From Haemaphysalis longicornis (lineage: Eukaryota; Arthropoda; Arachnida; Ixodida; Ixodidae), in the NCBI GenBank assembly GCA_013339765.2, contig JABSTR010001165.1:31001-95000 (forward strand): a DNA stretch of 64,000 nt. The letters run 5' to 3'. The notes under the pieces are model-generated. The model was not told where the DNA came from. It did not search any database and saw only the letters and a list, made by a program, of their open reading frames with translations. This document shows positions 1 to 11,900 of the stretch, in pieces (positions within the stretch are counted from its first letter, which is position 1; each line of letters starts with the position of its first letter). The position numbers and the translations under genes are program-made.

Positions 1-778
1 GTAAGCAGCTGTCATTGCAGTTTTTCTTCTCCCGTTCTTCAAAGTCGGAAGTAAAAATAAGGTTTTTGTATTTAGTTTTGAACCCACGTCATCCTATCTT
101 AGTCGCAAGCGCATGGTCGCAATAAATTCAAGCGTGCGTGGCTTGCCTGCCAAGGTGAGATGCCGTGTGCCCAGTCAGAGGATTAACGGACGCTGCTGCT
201 GCCACTAGCGAGCGGGGGGCTTCTGACGGCCTAACAGCTATCTGCAAGTAATCAGCTTGGTGAATAAGCCTTATTGTACAGCAGTATGTTTTGCGCCTGC
301 ATTTCTTTCCCCCCCTCCCTGGTAACGCTCCGTTTATGTGCAGGTAAAAAAAAAAAAACAGATAGCCGTTGGTGTGTGCGTTTCGAATTAACACGGCATA
401 ATCTCACGTCACCCCTTTCTCTAAACATTGCATTATGCGGTCAATAGGGGATAATGTACGGGGGTATTTTTTTGTCCTTCCGGGGTGTGTTGGGGCAGAT
501 TTCGCTTCAGCAAAATTTTTCACACGTGCTGTCATTTTCGTTGTAGCGGGATTCGACTGTAGTAACAGAGGCTTGCATTCGTTCTTCCAAGCACCAAGAA
601 ACACCAATTGTACTCCCTCAAAACAAACATATAATGCCATATCTCCAGTTTTGAAAATCCATGCTGCAGAAGCAGCTGATGTAGGGAAAAAAATTTGTTG
701 AAATAAACGCTGTGTGTGTGCTTTTAAGTGGCATTTGTTTGAGTATGTGGCTTGGTTCATGTGCATTTGGGTTTCGTG
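1..778. other. PSMD2 intron sequence, no recognised coding
   Basis: This stretch lies upstream of the penultimate PSMD2 exon and is probably intron. The first bases of the window read gtaagc, which would suit a splice donor, so the previous PSMD2 exon may end just outside the window; this is a guess from one motif. An A-run (348-358) and scattered short open frames are present. I recognise no exon here. In particular I could not find the coding for the residues that normally precede the 1837 exon. Confidence 0.4.
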
Positions 779-1729
779 CAGTGCCGTATAAACCGGAATA
801 TAGGTTGAGTTTTTTTCCAAAAAAAATCCGCACAAAAGTCACCCCTCGTCTTATATAGCGGTCATTGGCAGAATGTAAATCGTTGTCTGGCAACAACGTG
901 CAAGCGCAGTCCGTCGCCATCGCCATTCGTGGCGGACTGCTGTCTCGCACTATCAGGCCTTTATTTGATTTCGCTTTTCTCTAGTTTTTCGTCTTTTACT
1001 CATTTATTGTGCGTGCGTGCATACATTTCTGTACGTCTCTGTTCCGAGCTGAGTGGCGGCAGTCGACGCCAGTTCACCGCGGCGTTTAAGCTGACGGCGA
1101 TTGAGTCACCGTGCAGAATGGGAATATGGCGGTGCAACGCCAGTTACGCGTTTTGGAGAAAAGTGTGCGGTACTGGCGGAGCCAGAAAGCTAAGCTGTGC
1201 GCGTGCAACCCCCGAAACCGATCGTTCCGTGGACGTCAAGCGGTGCACCCCGAGTTGGAAAACAAGGTGGCGGACTTCGTCTGGGAACTTCGCTCACGAT
1301 CGCTCCGGAGGCCATGCGCGGACGGGCTCCGCGAACTGTACAATGAGTGGATAGCCGGCGACAACAAAAAGACCTATATGGGCCGGTTGCGACTGTGTCA
1401 AGCTGGGTGTCCTCTGGGCAGTCGCTGCCCGACGACATGGTTACACGAGCATTCAGGAAGTGCTCCATCAGCAACGCGCCTGATGGCATGGAAGATGACA
1501 GTGCGAAGCAGTCATCCTTGGACGACTCTGAGAGCTCGGACGAGTGACTTCGGCAGGCATAGTGAGTGGCAGTGATGGACGGTAGTCAAAAATAAATATA
1601 GACATTGTGAGTGCACTTCTGTGCCGAATTTTTTTTTTTTTTTTTTTTTTGTCAAGTTTTCCCACCTCAAGGTAGGGGGTCGACCTATATACCGGGTCGA
1701 CCTATAATCCGGTTTATACGGTAACACTT
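779..1729 (+). mobile_element. Tigger/pogo-type DNA transposon, deletion derivative
   Basis: Both ends carry the same inverted repeat: CCGTATAAACCGGAATATAG begins at 784, and its complement with one change ends at 1721. The interior holds two fragments of a Tigger-type transposase, an N-terminal DNA-binding part and a C-terminal tail, with the catalytic middle missing. A T-run of about 22 bases (1629-1650) lies near the right end. It sits in the intron upstream of the 1837 PSMD2 exon. Pogo/Tigger elements insert at TA; exact outer borders are uncertain by a few bases. Confidence 0.8.
1060..1547 (+). pseudogene. Tigger-like transposase remnant (N- and C-terminal pieces)
   Basis: Two frames are needed to read it. 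From about 1060 one frame gives RRQFTAAFKLTAIES. From 1111 a second gives a helix-turn-helix-like segment with LEKSVRYWRSQK, then FRGRQAVHPELENKVADFV, the layout of the psq/Brinker-type DNA-binding half of pogo-family transposases. The frame starting at 1347 holds FRKCSISNAPDGMEDD, the conserved tail of these proteins. The DDE catalytic domain between them is deleted, so the protein cannot cut DNA. The tail ends at the stop near 1547. The family assignment rests on recognised motifs, and the frame changes are seen directly. Confidence 0.75.
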
Positions 1730-1836
1730 ATAGCATGTACATATTTCTGTAGCTTGTGCAACATAGGTTAATCTGGCATTGTCATCGAGGCCGCATGGAG
1801 GCACGAGTTTGAGTGGGGCCCTCTTGGCATGTGCAG

Positions 1837-1951
1837 GCGGTCGACGTGGTGGGACAGGCTGGAAAGCCCAAGACCATCACGGGCTTCCAGACGCACACCA
1901 CCCCCGTGCTGCTGGCCTACGGAGAACGGGCAGAGCTGGCCACAGAGGAGT
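1837..1951 (+). CDS. PSMD2: 26S proteasome subunit PSMD2/Rpn1, penultimate exon
   Basis: Translation in phase 0 gives 38 codons beginning AVDVVGQAGKPKTITGFQ and ending with AYGERAELATEE plus one base. This is the very conserved C-terminal part of Rpn1, the non-ATPase base subunit of the 19S regulatory particle that docks ubiquitin receptors and shuttle factors in cytosol and nucleus. The acceptor is gtgcag before 1837. The donor is GT at 1952, after the first base of a split tyrosine codon. Joined to the exon at 2874 it gives EEYIALTPVLEGF, which keeps frame and matches the family. The upstream exons, most of the roughly 900-residue protein, are outside the window. No defect is visible in this part. 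Confidence 0.93.
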
Positions 1952-2873
1952 GTATCCTTTCGCTGCTTCGCTACTTACTTTCCCCCGGTGCTCTGCTTTT
2001 GTCTGGAGTGTTGTTTCCCGGTTTTGTGAACATGTGCACTCATTTCTTTGCACGCAGCCGTGTTTCTTATCAAGCCTGCTGTGCAGTGAGCTGCTTTTTG
2101 AGCCTTTTACGGGGGCACATGGGTCTTTGGGATCAAAAAATTGCCCAAAAAAGCATTTTGTGGTTATCACTTTTCTGTTGATTTGCATAGTTTTTCCTTT
2201 GAAAATTTTGTACTTAGAACACTGCCAGGTATGTATGAAAGCCATAGAGGCCCGATTTGAACAAAAGAAAGAAAAACAATTTTTTCATAATTACTCATTT
2301 CGTCACTACGACTGGTATCATAGTGAAAGGAAATTCTCGAGGGGTACATATGAGCATGTAGTGCAGCTAAGAAGATCATTTCTTTTGCAGTGTAAAGCTG
2401 AACCCATCCAATAAGGGAAGCAGATTTTGCATTTTATCTTTCAGTAGTTATTTAATTAGCAATATATTTGTTAGCAGGAGTACTTGAAACTTAGAAGTTA
2501 GAATTGATGTAAACTTGTATGTGATTCCAAAGCAAAAAAACTGCTGTGCACGTTTCATTCTCCACAACTTGTGGTATCTATTTATGTCTTGCTGGTAATT
2601 TTTTGTTCAATAGTTTTTTACCTGCTCTCAAAGACAATCAGAGAAGATTTTTAACTAATTCAGAAACCATTTACCTTACATCAAAGCTAATTGGATATTT
2701 GAAATCAGCTAAAAAAAACTGAACAAGCCCATGAAGTTTCATCAATTGGTTGGAATGCAAAAAAAAAAGTTTCTGAGACCAGTGTGCCCCCTTAATGTGA
2801 ACCGTTTCTTTACCGTGTGAAACTTGCTTGGACAGTGCGATTGGTGCGTTCAGCCTTGACACTGTCCCCACAG

Positions 2874-2941
2874 ACATCGCTCTCACCCCCGTCTTGGAAG
2901 GGTTTGTCATCTTGAGGAAGAACGAAAACTTTGCCGCATGA
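2874..2941 (+). CDS. PSMD2: 26S proteasome subunit PSMD2/Rpn1, terminal exon
   Basis: The acceptor is tgtccccacag just before 2874. The exon supplies the last two bases of the split Tyr codon and then IALTPVLEGFVILRKNENF AA followed by TGA at 2939-2941. LEGFVILRKN is the hallmark C-terminus of Rpn1. The intron from 1952 to 2873 is 922 bases. Poly(A) signals follow at 2945 and 3018. The gene runs towards GALE, whose stop lies 2.8 kb away on the opposite strand, so the two are convergent. Confidence 0.93.
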
Positions 2942-2944
2942 AGA

Positions 2945-2950
2945 AATAAA
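2945..2950 (+). promoter_or_regulatory. Poly(A) signal, PSMD2
   Basis: AATAAA starts four bases after the PSMD2 stop codon. A second AATAAA at 3018-3023 is at a more usual distance for a 3' UTR and may be the one that is used. Confidence 0.5.
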
Positions 2951-3184
2951 CCAAGCTTGCTAGGGCCTAACTTGTGAAGGTATGAATGAAATGGCATCTG
3001 CTGCTGCTCGCTAACTTAATAAAAGCCAAGGACTGCGCGTGCATTCATTTCATTGTAACACACAAAAGTGGTATCGTGTTGTGCCAGATGAATACGCGGT
3101 TTTGGATTCAAGCTTGCACACTCCTCGCAAGGGGCACACAAGGTTTTAGGTGACTAGTGCCACCACTTTCCAGAGCCCTGCAGG

Positions 3185-3310
3185 GGTGCCTATGTCTGTA
3201 GCAGGGGTGAGACAGCTGCGCATATTGCGCACTTTTGATACAAATCTGCTTTCCTGCGCCAGGCTGCTCCAAAAGCTTGAAAATTGCAAAAATTGCGGCA
3301 AACTGCTCCA
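3185..3310 (+). repeat. Inverted partner of 4590-4695
   Basis: TAGCAGGGGTGAGACAGCTG near 3198 reappears on the opposite strand at about 4667-4687. Both copies then run into repeats of the word TGCTCC. The two copies are independent insertions of one repeat family rather than ends of one element, because another inverted pair (3480/5265) interleaves with them. Confidence 0.55.
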
Positions 3311-3469
3311 AAACAGTCTGATAGCCAAGGATTTTAACGCTCCCGCCAGTTTGAGTGGGGGAAAACGCTTAGTGACGCCATAATTTTCCAGCACCCCCAC
3401 GATGATCCTGTTTGTAAAGGTTTAATTGATTGATCATTCAATAAAAAACCCGCATAAAATTGTCCCCAA

Positions 3470-3700
3470 GATAGTTTTTTCGAAGATCACCATGTCGGGT
3501 TTTTTTTTTTTTTTTTTTTTTAAGTTTTCCCATGAAAAACAACTGCAAGGTCCTGTAGAAAAAAATACGTATGTGTACTCGGGCGACAAACTACTGGTGA
3601 AAATTGATGAAAAGACGGCAATTTTCGGAGCGCCGTATCTCCGGAACGACATTACTGGGCGCGGCCATCTTGGTGTGGTGAATATTGGAAAACATGGCCG
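3470..3700 (+). repeat. Inverted partner of 5265-5500
   Basis: The segment around GGCAATTTTCGGAGCGC (about 3620) is repeated on the opposite strand near 5310-5330. Similarity extends over about 200 bases on each side of that core, including the words for 'ATCTCCG-AACG' and the GGC-rich flank. A 22-base T-run starts at 3499. I do not recognise the family. Confidence 0.6.
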
Positions 3701-4589
3701 TCGGGCGAAGCCATTGCTCGTGGTTCAGGCAGAGTGCTCTTCGCCGATTTCTACTGTGGTTTTGGTTATGTGGGTGTCTGGGTTTTCATTTAGTCGTTTG
3801 ATCTGTTGAGGAAAGTTGCGTGACTCGAAAAACGGGGTCGCGTTCATCAAAAACAACATGGGGCTCGCGAATTCGCCGTGTTTCAGCCTCGAGTGAGAGG
3901 CGCGGTGCGTGCTTGAAGTGAAATTTCGGACTCATTGCGGTGTTATAATAAAACGCTGAGTTATTGCTGCCTTTGACAGCGAGCTTGCGAGTGGCGGAAA
4001 TGGGACGATGGACACTGCAAAAGTGGCGGCGCAGGCTACATTGCCGCAAAATGTTCTAGCAGTGGCCGATAATGGCCACTGCCGATAGTGGCCGATAATA
4101 ATGGTTTATCTATCTGAAGTGAAATTTAATGCCAAGAGGGAAGTGGCTAAACTATACCAGCGTTATTCAAATTGCGACCGAAGTGAATACGCACCTTGGA
4201 GATTGAAATTGGCTGGTGGGGTGCGAAGATTGTCATCTCGCTTTACGCAACTTTTGCCATGCCTCTACAATTGTGTTAAAGCAGAGTCTGGGATTACAAA
4301 TATAATAATTTCAGGATTCACATGACAATGAAAATGCCTTACGATTGCTTAGTTTTTCAATTCGATGTTTTCAACGGCACTCCATGCTATCTATGCATAG
4401 AGCCTAAGAATTTATAAATGGCTTGTAAAAAGGTAGTGCAGTTCGCTCCTTAGTAGAAAAAACTTTATTGAAAGTATGTTTCAGTGTTATGTACTTTCAA
4501 ACCAATTAAAAAGTGCACTCCCCCCCCCTTCCCCCGAGTTGCCAAAAATTTGATTTTTAGGCTCCTAAGGTGACATAATAAATGTCATC
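3701..4589. other. Intergenic, no recognised feature
   Basis: Between the PSMD2 and GALE 3' ends. Only short open frames are present, with no splice-framed coding and no element ends that I can pair. A C-run at about 4520-4535 is the only low-complexity patch. Confidence 0.5.
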
Positions 4590-4695
4590 ATTCTGCTCCA
4601 AATCAAGGTTCTTCTGCTCCAAAATCGAGATTTCGCTGCTCCAAAAACTGCTCCCAAATCTGATTCAGCTGTCTCACCCCTGCTGTAGGCATTTG
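4590..4695 (-). repeat. Inverted partner of 3185-3310
   Basis: Complement of the TAGCAGGGGTGAGACAGCTG segment, preceded on + by four copies of CTGCTCC within about 80 bases. Confidence 0.55.
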
Positions 4696-5264
4696 GTGCT
4701 TTGTAACGTCGCGGACCGAAGCACAAATTCCAAGAACAGAATATAGTTCGTTATAATGCAAATCATGGCTCGAGAAATGGAGGTGCTGTTTTTTCTTTGT
4801 GGATTTTGATGAAAATTGGCACAGTAACTGAAAATGCTTCTGTGATAACACCGTAAAAATTTCAAAGTAATATTTTGATAATTTTTTTTATTTATTAAAT
4901 TTTCTTCCTGTTGTGCTTGTACCGAGCTTGAGCGACGTATAAAACATGATAGAAAACTTGTTCTGAGTGCTTTGCATTCCCAAATGAATGGACGAGTCGT
5001 GACAGTTTTAGTTTTTTTTTTACAACACAATGTTTTTTACTTTTTATTTTTTAGAGGTTAATGTGCAACAGGAATGTCGACTGTGAACGACTATTTGAAT
5101 AAAAAATCACAAAAAAAACAAATCTGAAAAACCAAGAGTGTCACGACCTGAACTGTTCATCAAGGAATGTAATGCAAAAAACGGAATTCGTTCGTGCGTT
5201 TGTGAATGTACGAAGATGAAAGAGACGAGCGGAACCGGAAAGACGAACGCTCGGCCGATCTAAC

Positions 5265-5500
5265 GATATCAAAATGGCCACGCCCGGTGGCACCGTTGCG
5301 GAGATACAGCGCTCCGAAAATTGCCGTTTTTTCGCCCTTTTGCGCTGATAGTTTGTCACCGCGCCTGGCAAAACTATTTTTTTTATGCCACTTTGCAACG
5401 TTTTTCAGCGGAAAAACTTTGCAGACGCACAGAATAGGAAACATAGAAGCCAAATATGTGGTTTTCAAAAAAACGGTTTTGGTCATTTTTCTGAAGTTGA
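5265..5500 (-). repeat. Inverted partner of 3470-3700
   Basis: Second copy of the family described at 3470, on the opposite strand. The intervening 1.6 kb shows no transposase frame. The stretch from 5514 to 5602 also resembles PSMD2 3' flank (2968-3118), sharing AAGGTATGAATG and TTCAAGCTTGCA. Confidence 0.6.
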
Positions 5501-5612
5501 AAGCCGCGTCCCCCTTAATTTGTAAAGGTATGAATGGAACACACAGTGCTATGTCATGGCATGAGAAGGAAGACACAGTTTTGGGTTCAAGCTTGCATAC
5601 TGGGGTGTGGTT

Positions 5613-5618
5613 TTTATT
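5613..5618 (-). promoter_or_regulatory. Poly(A) signal, GALE (candidate)
   Basis: AATAAA on the - strand, 160 bases past the GALE stop codon. It is the nearest clear signal and would define a short 3' UTR. Confidence 0.45.
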
Positions 5619-5777
5619 CTTGTGCAAAAATAGAAGTGACCAGCTCGGAGGATGGAAGCGACCTGACCGGCAGGTGGGCCTTTGTGAATCTCGGACCAAA
5701 TGGAATGTAATGCGCTGCGAGTGTATAAATACTGAAAGCCTGGGCGGCCCCTGAAGCTGAGATGCCCGCCAGCACGA

Positions 5778-5923
5778 TCACTTGTCGCAGTCAAGTTCCT
5801 GCGCAAGGGTGGAAGAATCACCGGCCCCTCCTTTTTCAGCAATGGTGATTTTGAAGCTTGCAAGGGGGTTGTCGGTGCGGTAGCCGGCGGGGTTAGACGT
5901 CAGCCACCTCCAAAAGTCCTCGC
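5778..5923 (-). CDS. GALE: GALE exon 9 (terminal)
   Basis: Starts after ttgcag. It completes the split Cys codon, gives EDFWRWLTSNPAGY, the conserved end of the epimerase, and then runs about 30 residues further (AEKGGAGDSSTLAQELDCDK) to TGA at 5778-5780. The extra tail is not part of the core enzyme and I assign it no role. Confidence 0.92.
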
Positions 5924-8900
5924 CTGCAATGAAAGGAAGCTGATTAATCACGAAGCACATTGCTAACTTAGTAGCTAACCACAGATTATGTTGTCAATTT
6001 TGTTCAAACAGGCAGAGTGAACTTGGTCCACCAGGCTAGATGTCCTCATTTTGTCTAGACAAGGTTGTTTGCTTGTTGGATTAATTTTTGTGTGTTCTAC
6101 AGAAACACAAGGGCTGTGCAAACTAGACGTGTCCAGAGCAGCAGAACACCCTGACGTCAAGATCAGACATTGCAGAAGTTGGAGATGCTGTACATTGTAG
6201 TCTGGTTGATTTGGTTTTGAATGGCTCTATGGGGTTTTACGTAAAGCACCTGTTGACACCTAAGGGGACAGAACTGATTTTTGTCGAGTATATTTTCTTT
6301 ATCTGAAGTGAAAGGGCATCACTTCAGACACCCTAATCGGAAGCGGTTTTGCTGATAGCACCTAGAACTTTTGAAATGAAATTTTTAGGAGTGTTCAAAA
6401 GAATGTTTAAAAATACATATGCACTTCAAACTTGCACACATACTTGTGCTAAACGGTTTTCAGTAAGTGAATAAACGTTTAAGCAGTTTCAGTAGCTGCA
6501 AGGTTTGCAGGTCACGTGACCGGGACACATATTGTAGCGCTAAGTTTCTGCGCTACAATCCGCCACCCTTGAGGTTTTGGAAAGTTTAGTGCCAGATTAA
6601 AATTATTTCTGCCAATTTGTTTATAAATTGCTTGTGGTTACCTTTTAAATAAAACGGTGGCTTTCATGTGAGCTATAGAACATATACTTGACGAAAATCT
6701 GTTGTCTGTACCTTTATACAAAAGAACATGTAATGGCTTGGCTTGCCTAGAAAGCTAGTTAAAGGAGAGAGCACTGACACCAATTTTCGGCGTTAATATT
6801 ATTGCACAGTTCGCTTCCTCCACTCCACAGAATACCCTGGCTGAAATATGAGCGGCCTGCGACGCGAAGAACATACTTCAATTGGATCTCGTTCATTGCG
6901 CCGACGGAGCAGCGCGCGGAGCAGCACTCAGCAAATGGACATCAGCGTGACATCACCCCGTGAAGCCAAAAGAAGTGACGCGACGGCACTCGTCAAAAAC
7001 TCGCGACGTCACTTCGCGCGCGCGGCCCCACGAGCAGTGAGCGGGCGCCGGTGACGTCCGCACAAAGCGGTGAGGTCAGGCAGGGATTCTGTCGTATGCG
7101 CCGTTCGGGATGAAAGCGCGGGAATTTGGAATAAACGATTTTAAGGCCGTTCAATGTAATTAACTATCGCGCGCTGAAGTATCTTAAGTGCTGTTTCAGG
7201 TTCGCCAGACCATTAAGCATCGATAAAAGCAATAAAAGTGTAACATAAAGTTTTCGTGTCAGTGCTCCGTTAAGAGTGGGCACTTGTCAGTCCTTTTCAG
7301 GTAAATACCCCCCATTTGAGCAGCCGCCTCTGCTTTTAAAGGAGCCATGAAGACAAAATACAAGTTGGGTGTATAGAAAGCCTGCTTAGTCCCGATAACA
7401 ATGATGCCAATATCATCGCAATCTTCGAACAAATAACGGATATATTAAAGAAAACGTGTGAAGCAGTCGCGACCCCCTAGCCAATTTCCCGCAACTTTTC
7501 TATGACGTCACGGAACCTTGTTTGTGTGGTTGGCGGCCGCCTAACTGACCTGTCGCGACGAGACATGACTGGACGTCTCTAATGGGGCCTCTAGTTCCAT
7601 TTGACCACATCACTTGAATGCTAACGTGCAGTTCACACACTGAAAATTGTTTTATTGTTGGACTGCATGACGTCATTTTTGCTCTTAACACGTTACTGTG
7701 GCGCAAAATTTGAAAACTTGCTTTTTTTTTCGTTAAAAAATCATCTTTTGTGGCTGTAATGGAGCTGAGTCAGATACTGAATCCTAGTTCTTTCAAATTA
7801 AACGAAGTTGTATTTTCTCTAACGAAGTAATTTATCCATGTCTCAAGATACGGCTACTTTCTTTAGGCATCCTGTCATCAGACAAGGGCTGTGAATCTTG
7901 CAGTTGCAAACAAAGCTTTCGCCGGCGGAGCCCCGCAGGTGCATCCTTGCACACCGCCGCTTTCTATGCGTAGGTTAGTGTATGCCATTCGAGCGTAATG
8001 AGGAGGAGGAGAAAAGTGCGTACACATGCGCTCGATGCCAAACTGCGCTTTCCAGCGGAGCTCCTTCTCTGCCAGGCTGCAGTCCCCCCAGATGGCCGGG
8101 ATGTCCCCGAGGCGACGGTCGTGGATTTTGTAGGGGATCTGCGCAGGCAAAGTCTCGTCAGCCCACGTCCCTCTGCGCTAGTTACCAGGGGCACTGTTCT
8201 CACCTTCTTTCCAGTCACCTTCTCGAAGGCGTCGATAAGCTGGAGCACAGTGTAGCCCTTGCCAGTGCCCAGGTTGTACACCTGGGAGGAGAAAGTTATG
8301 CATTGTAATGTCCCACTTCAGTGGCTGCAGACGCCTGAAATTCTGCTCATGTCTTGCAGGCCAACTAATGTATTTACTGAAATCTAACGCGCACCCGTTT
8401 TTCGCGGTCCGACGGTATGATTGTAATGCACACTAGACTTTCATTATTTAATACAAAAATGTAACTTTTTCTCACTTGGAACAAGCAAGGTTTATTCCAA
8501 AGGTGGCATGAAATGAAATGTGCCGGTTATTGCCAGCAAGACAGTCGCCACGACCACGGTCCAGGGCAGCGCCGTCGCTGCCCCATCAGCTCGCTGTTGC
8601 TGCACGTACTCCGACAGCGGGTCTTCTATTTGGGGATATCGCCCCCTCTTTGGTCCGCTGAACCCTTTCCGTGTCACCTTGCTTGCGAAAATTTTCTCTT
8701 TCTGTTTGCGCCAGTCCCGCACAAAAGTGTCCGGAACACTAAACACACGGGACGCGGCCCGATTTCCATCACTTTCTGCACACAAGATTACTTTCTTCTT
8801 AAACGCAGTATTGGGATCCGTGTCTTCGAAGTAGGAAATTTCATGGCAGAAAGAACAGAGGTACGCAAAAAACGACTCCGCAGACAACAAAGGCAAACAT

Positions 8901-11900
8901 GTGCTGACTATGAAGCGCTGGCTACGCGTTCAGTAGTCAAGCGGCCACCTTGAGACGTCGATGGCAATACAGCGCTGCAGTTTTGAGTCATGCTCAATTT
9001 TTCCAGAAAAAAAGGTGCACATTAGATTCAAGTAAATACGGTTGATGTGCACATTTGCATCCTGGGTGAAGCTTTGGCATGCTAGCCCTCACATTTCAAC
9101 CACATTCTAATTTCCAGAAGCTGTGAGTCAAGCTGTGTAGGCCAGAAATGGCTACCTTGTATCGAGGGTTCTGTTCCAAGCGCTCCAAGGCTGCTACGTG
9201 CCCGGTAGCCAGGTCCATGACGTGGATGAAGTTCGCACGCCTGCGTTTGGGCAAGCACAGTGGTTGTGGTGGCGGATGTGGGTGGGTATCGAGGGAGGGA
9301 CTCACTTGTTCCATCCTCGGTGTCGTAGTCCCCACCGAGAACTGCCAGCTCGGATCGCTTTCCCTGAGCCACTTCTCCAATGACCGGCATCAGGTTGGTG
9401 AACGCTCTGATGGGGTCCTCCCCAATCTTGCCCGATGGGTGCGCCCCAAGAGGGTTGAAGTAGCGCAGGGCAATGATGTTCCATTGCTGCCGTTTAAAAA
9501 AGGAGGAGGGGCAATGTGTGTGTTCAGTGCAACAGCACAGATGAGGACCGAGAGAAAGCTACACTAAACACCCTTTCTCCTCTGTCCCTACTGCTGATGC
9601 ACTGGATGGTTAATAGAGCACCAACCAGGTCGGGCTTGCACCTTTCGTCTGCGAATCAAATATTTAAACCCCTCCACAGATTTCCGCAAGTACACTTTAT
9701 CGCCCCAGTTTTCTGAAACGGATTGGCTGATTTTGTAAATACTCTTTCAGGTCATGGTCTAAGTAGTGCGCTTATTTCACAACATTTTTTCGAACTTTTT
9801 TCTCGTAGAACTACTCGGCAAGGCAGCAAATTGCTGCAATCTTTTGTCAGTACTAGGTCACGTGCAGTTGAGTTGTGAAAGCTTTTATGCAACCTTAAAT
9901 ACAGCTACTAAGCAGACAAGCACAGTCCTGGAAAATTGATGTACACAATTGTAAAGCAGACAAGCACAGTCCTGAAAAACTGATGTACACAATTGTATGT
10001 TGGACAGACTCCATAGCAGTTGTTTCTTGTCTTACTTCATTAAGATGTTTGCGATTTCCCACTCCCTCACATTTCAGATACATGAACAAAATTTCTGCCA
10101 CTCCATTTAAACAACCGTGGAATGCACGATCCACTTCTATTGTCAGAAATGTGCAGCAGGCTTCATTTGTTCTGGGCTTTAATTTATACCTTTCAGCCTT
10201 TTAATTATAGGTTGCATTTTGGTTTCGTGCATGCAATCCATTGGCAACAGTGGTGGAGTGCCTGTTCAACAGTTCCAGACATTTTGTGTTTGTGCTTGAG
10301 AGACAAATCAGTAGTTCTTTGCCAGTGCTATTCGGAGATGCTTCTAGCCCCACGCACGTGCCATAATGGATCTTAGTTACTTCTTGATTGATTGTGGGGT
10401 TTAACATGCCAAAACCACAGGTTATGAGGCGCGCCGTAGTGGAGGGCTCCAGATTAATTTTGACCACCTGGGGGTCTTTAACGTGCCCCGAAATCTCACA
10501 CGAGCGTTTTCGCTTTTCGCCTCCATCAGAAAAGCGGCCGCCGCGGCCGGGAATCGAACCCGCGTCCTTGTGCTCAGCTGCACAACGCCTTAGCCACTGA
10601 GCCACCACGGTGGGTCTCCAAAATGCTTTTCAGCAGCATTCACTTGTCATTCGCGGGGTGTTTGCTGACCTTCTCGGCCTTGCAGATGTCTTCCAGCATC
10701 TGCTCGATGGCGTACTTGGTCCTGCCGTACACATTGGTCACGTTCCCAGTGGGATGGGCCTCGTCGATGGGCAGGTACTGGGGGTTGCCGTACACCACAC
10801 AGGAACTGCTGAACACCATGCTGTACACCCCGTGCTCCTTCATCACCTGCAACCAGAGAGGGCGAGTCATCAGAGTAGAGATGCTTGCTTTTGTTTTAAG
10901 CTGCCTCGCAGTTGGTGGCACTGCTGACAACAGTCAAGCAGCTAAAAGGGGCCAGTTCCTGTGGGTATTTGATGTTCACAAGGCTATGATAAGGGTTAAA
11001 ATGGTAACGGTAGCTGTAAATACTCTGCCGTTCTTTGTCGGTGCCTTGACGCTTTCTTGTGCGCCTCGTGAAGCTGGGATTTTGCTTGGATGTGACAGTT
11101 ACATAAGTGATTATTTCACAAAGTGGGTTTTCATGCGCAGCACTTAAGTGCCCGCTCCCGTGGTCTCGCAGCACCGTCACCCCTCGTTGTAACTGAGCAA
11201 ATGCAGGGCACATTAAAGACAAACAATAGAACAAGTAGTGTCACTAGATAAGATTACAGAGTATCGGCACTCTTTTCTCCTATTGTTTTGTGCCACCGCC
11301 GCCATGGACAGGGTAAAGTTTGTCGTGGACAGGGTAAAGTTTGTCGCAACCTGATCGGTGGACATTTTATCGCTCAAGACCTGCTAATACTGTGCAAACA
11401 AAATAAATGTGGGGAATTATATGTGCATAGTGCTGTCTGCCAAACTGCCCTACAATCAGTGCAGTCACAAGAAATAAAGCCCACAAAAAGTCGGAAATGG
11501 ACTTGCTGGAAATCCAGGGTGGTCAAACTTTTGGTGTGCATCCTGGGGCTTCGTTAAGACCTTTACATAGAGAGGTACAGACATGCCCCAGGGCGCAGGA
11601 GTTATCTGTTAGCTGAACTTGACGCCGTTCCAGGGCGGTGTTAATGCTGAGGGTGTTCACATACAGGTTGCTACACTTCTAGCCATAATTACTCTTTCCA
11701 CTGCATGCAGCCGACACGGCAGGTGCAAGCACACCCAGTAGCAAAAACGGCGCATACCTCCAGCAGGTTGATGGTGCTGACAATGTTGTTTTTGTAGTAG
11801 AAGAGCGGCTTCTGCATGGACTCGCCCACGGCCTTCATGGCAGCAAAGTGGATCACAAAGTCGATCTTGTGCTGGGGGAAAACCGTTGTAGTCACGTCAG

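Noticed and set aside
404..835. 143-codon minus-strand frame
   Set aside because: It spans the left border of the Tigger element, so it cannot be one ancestral gene, and has no recognised domain.
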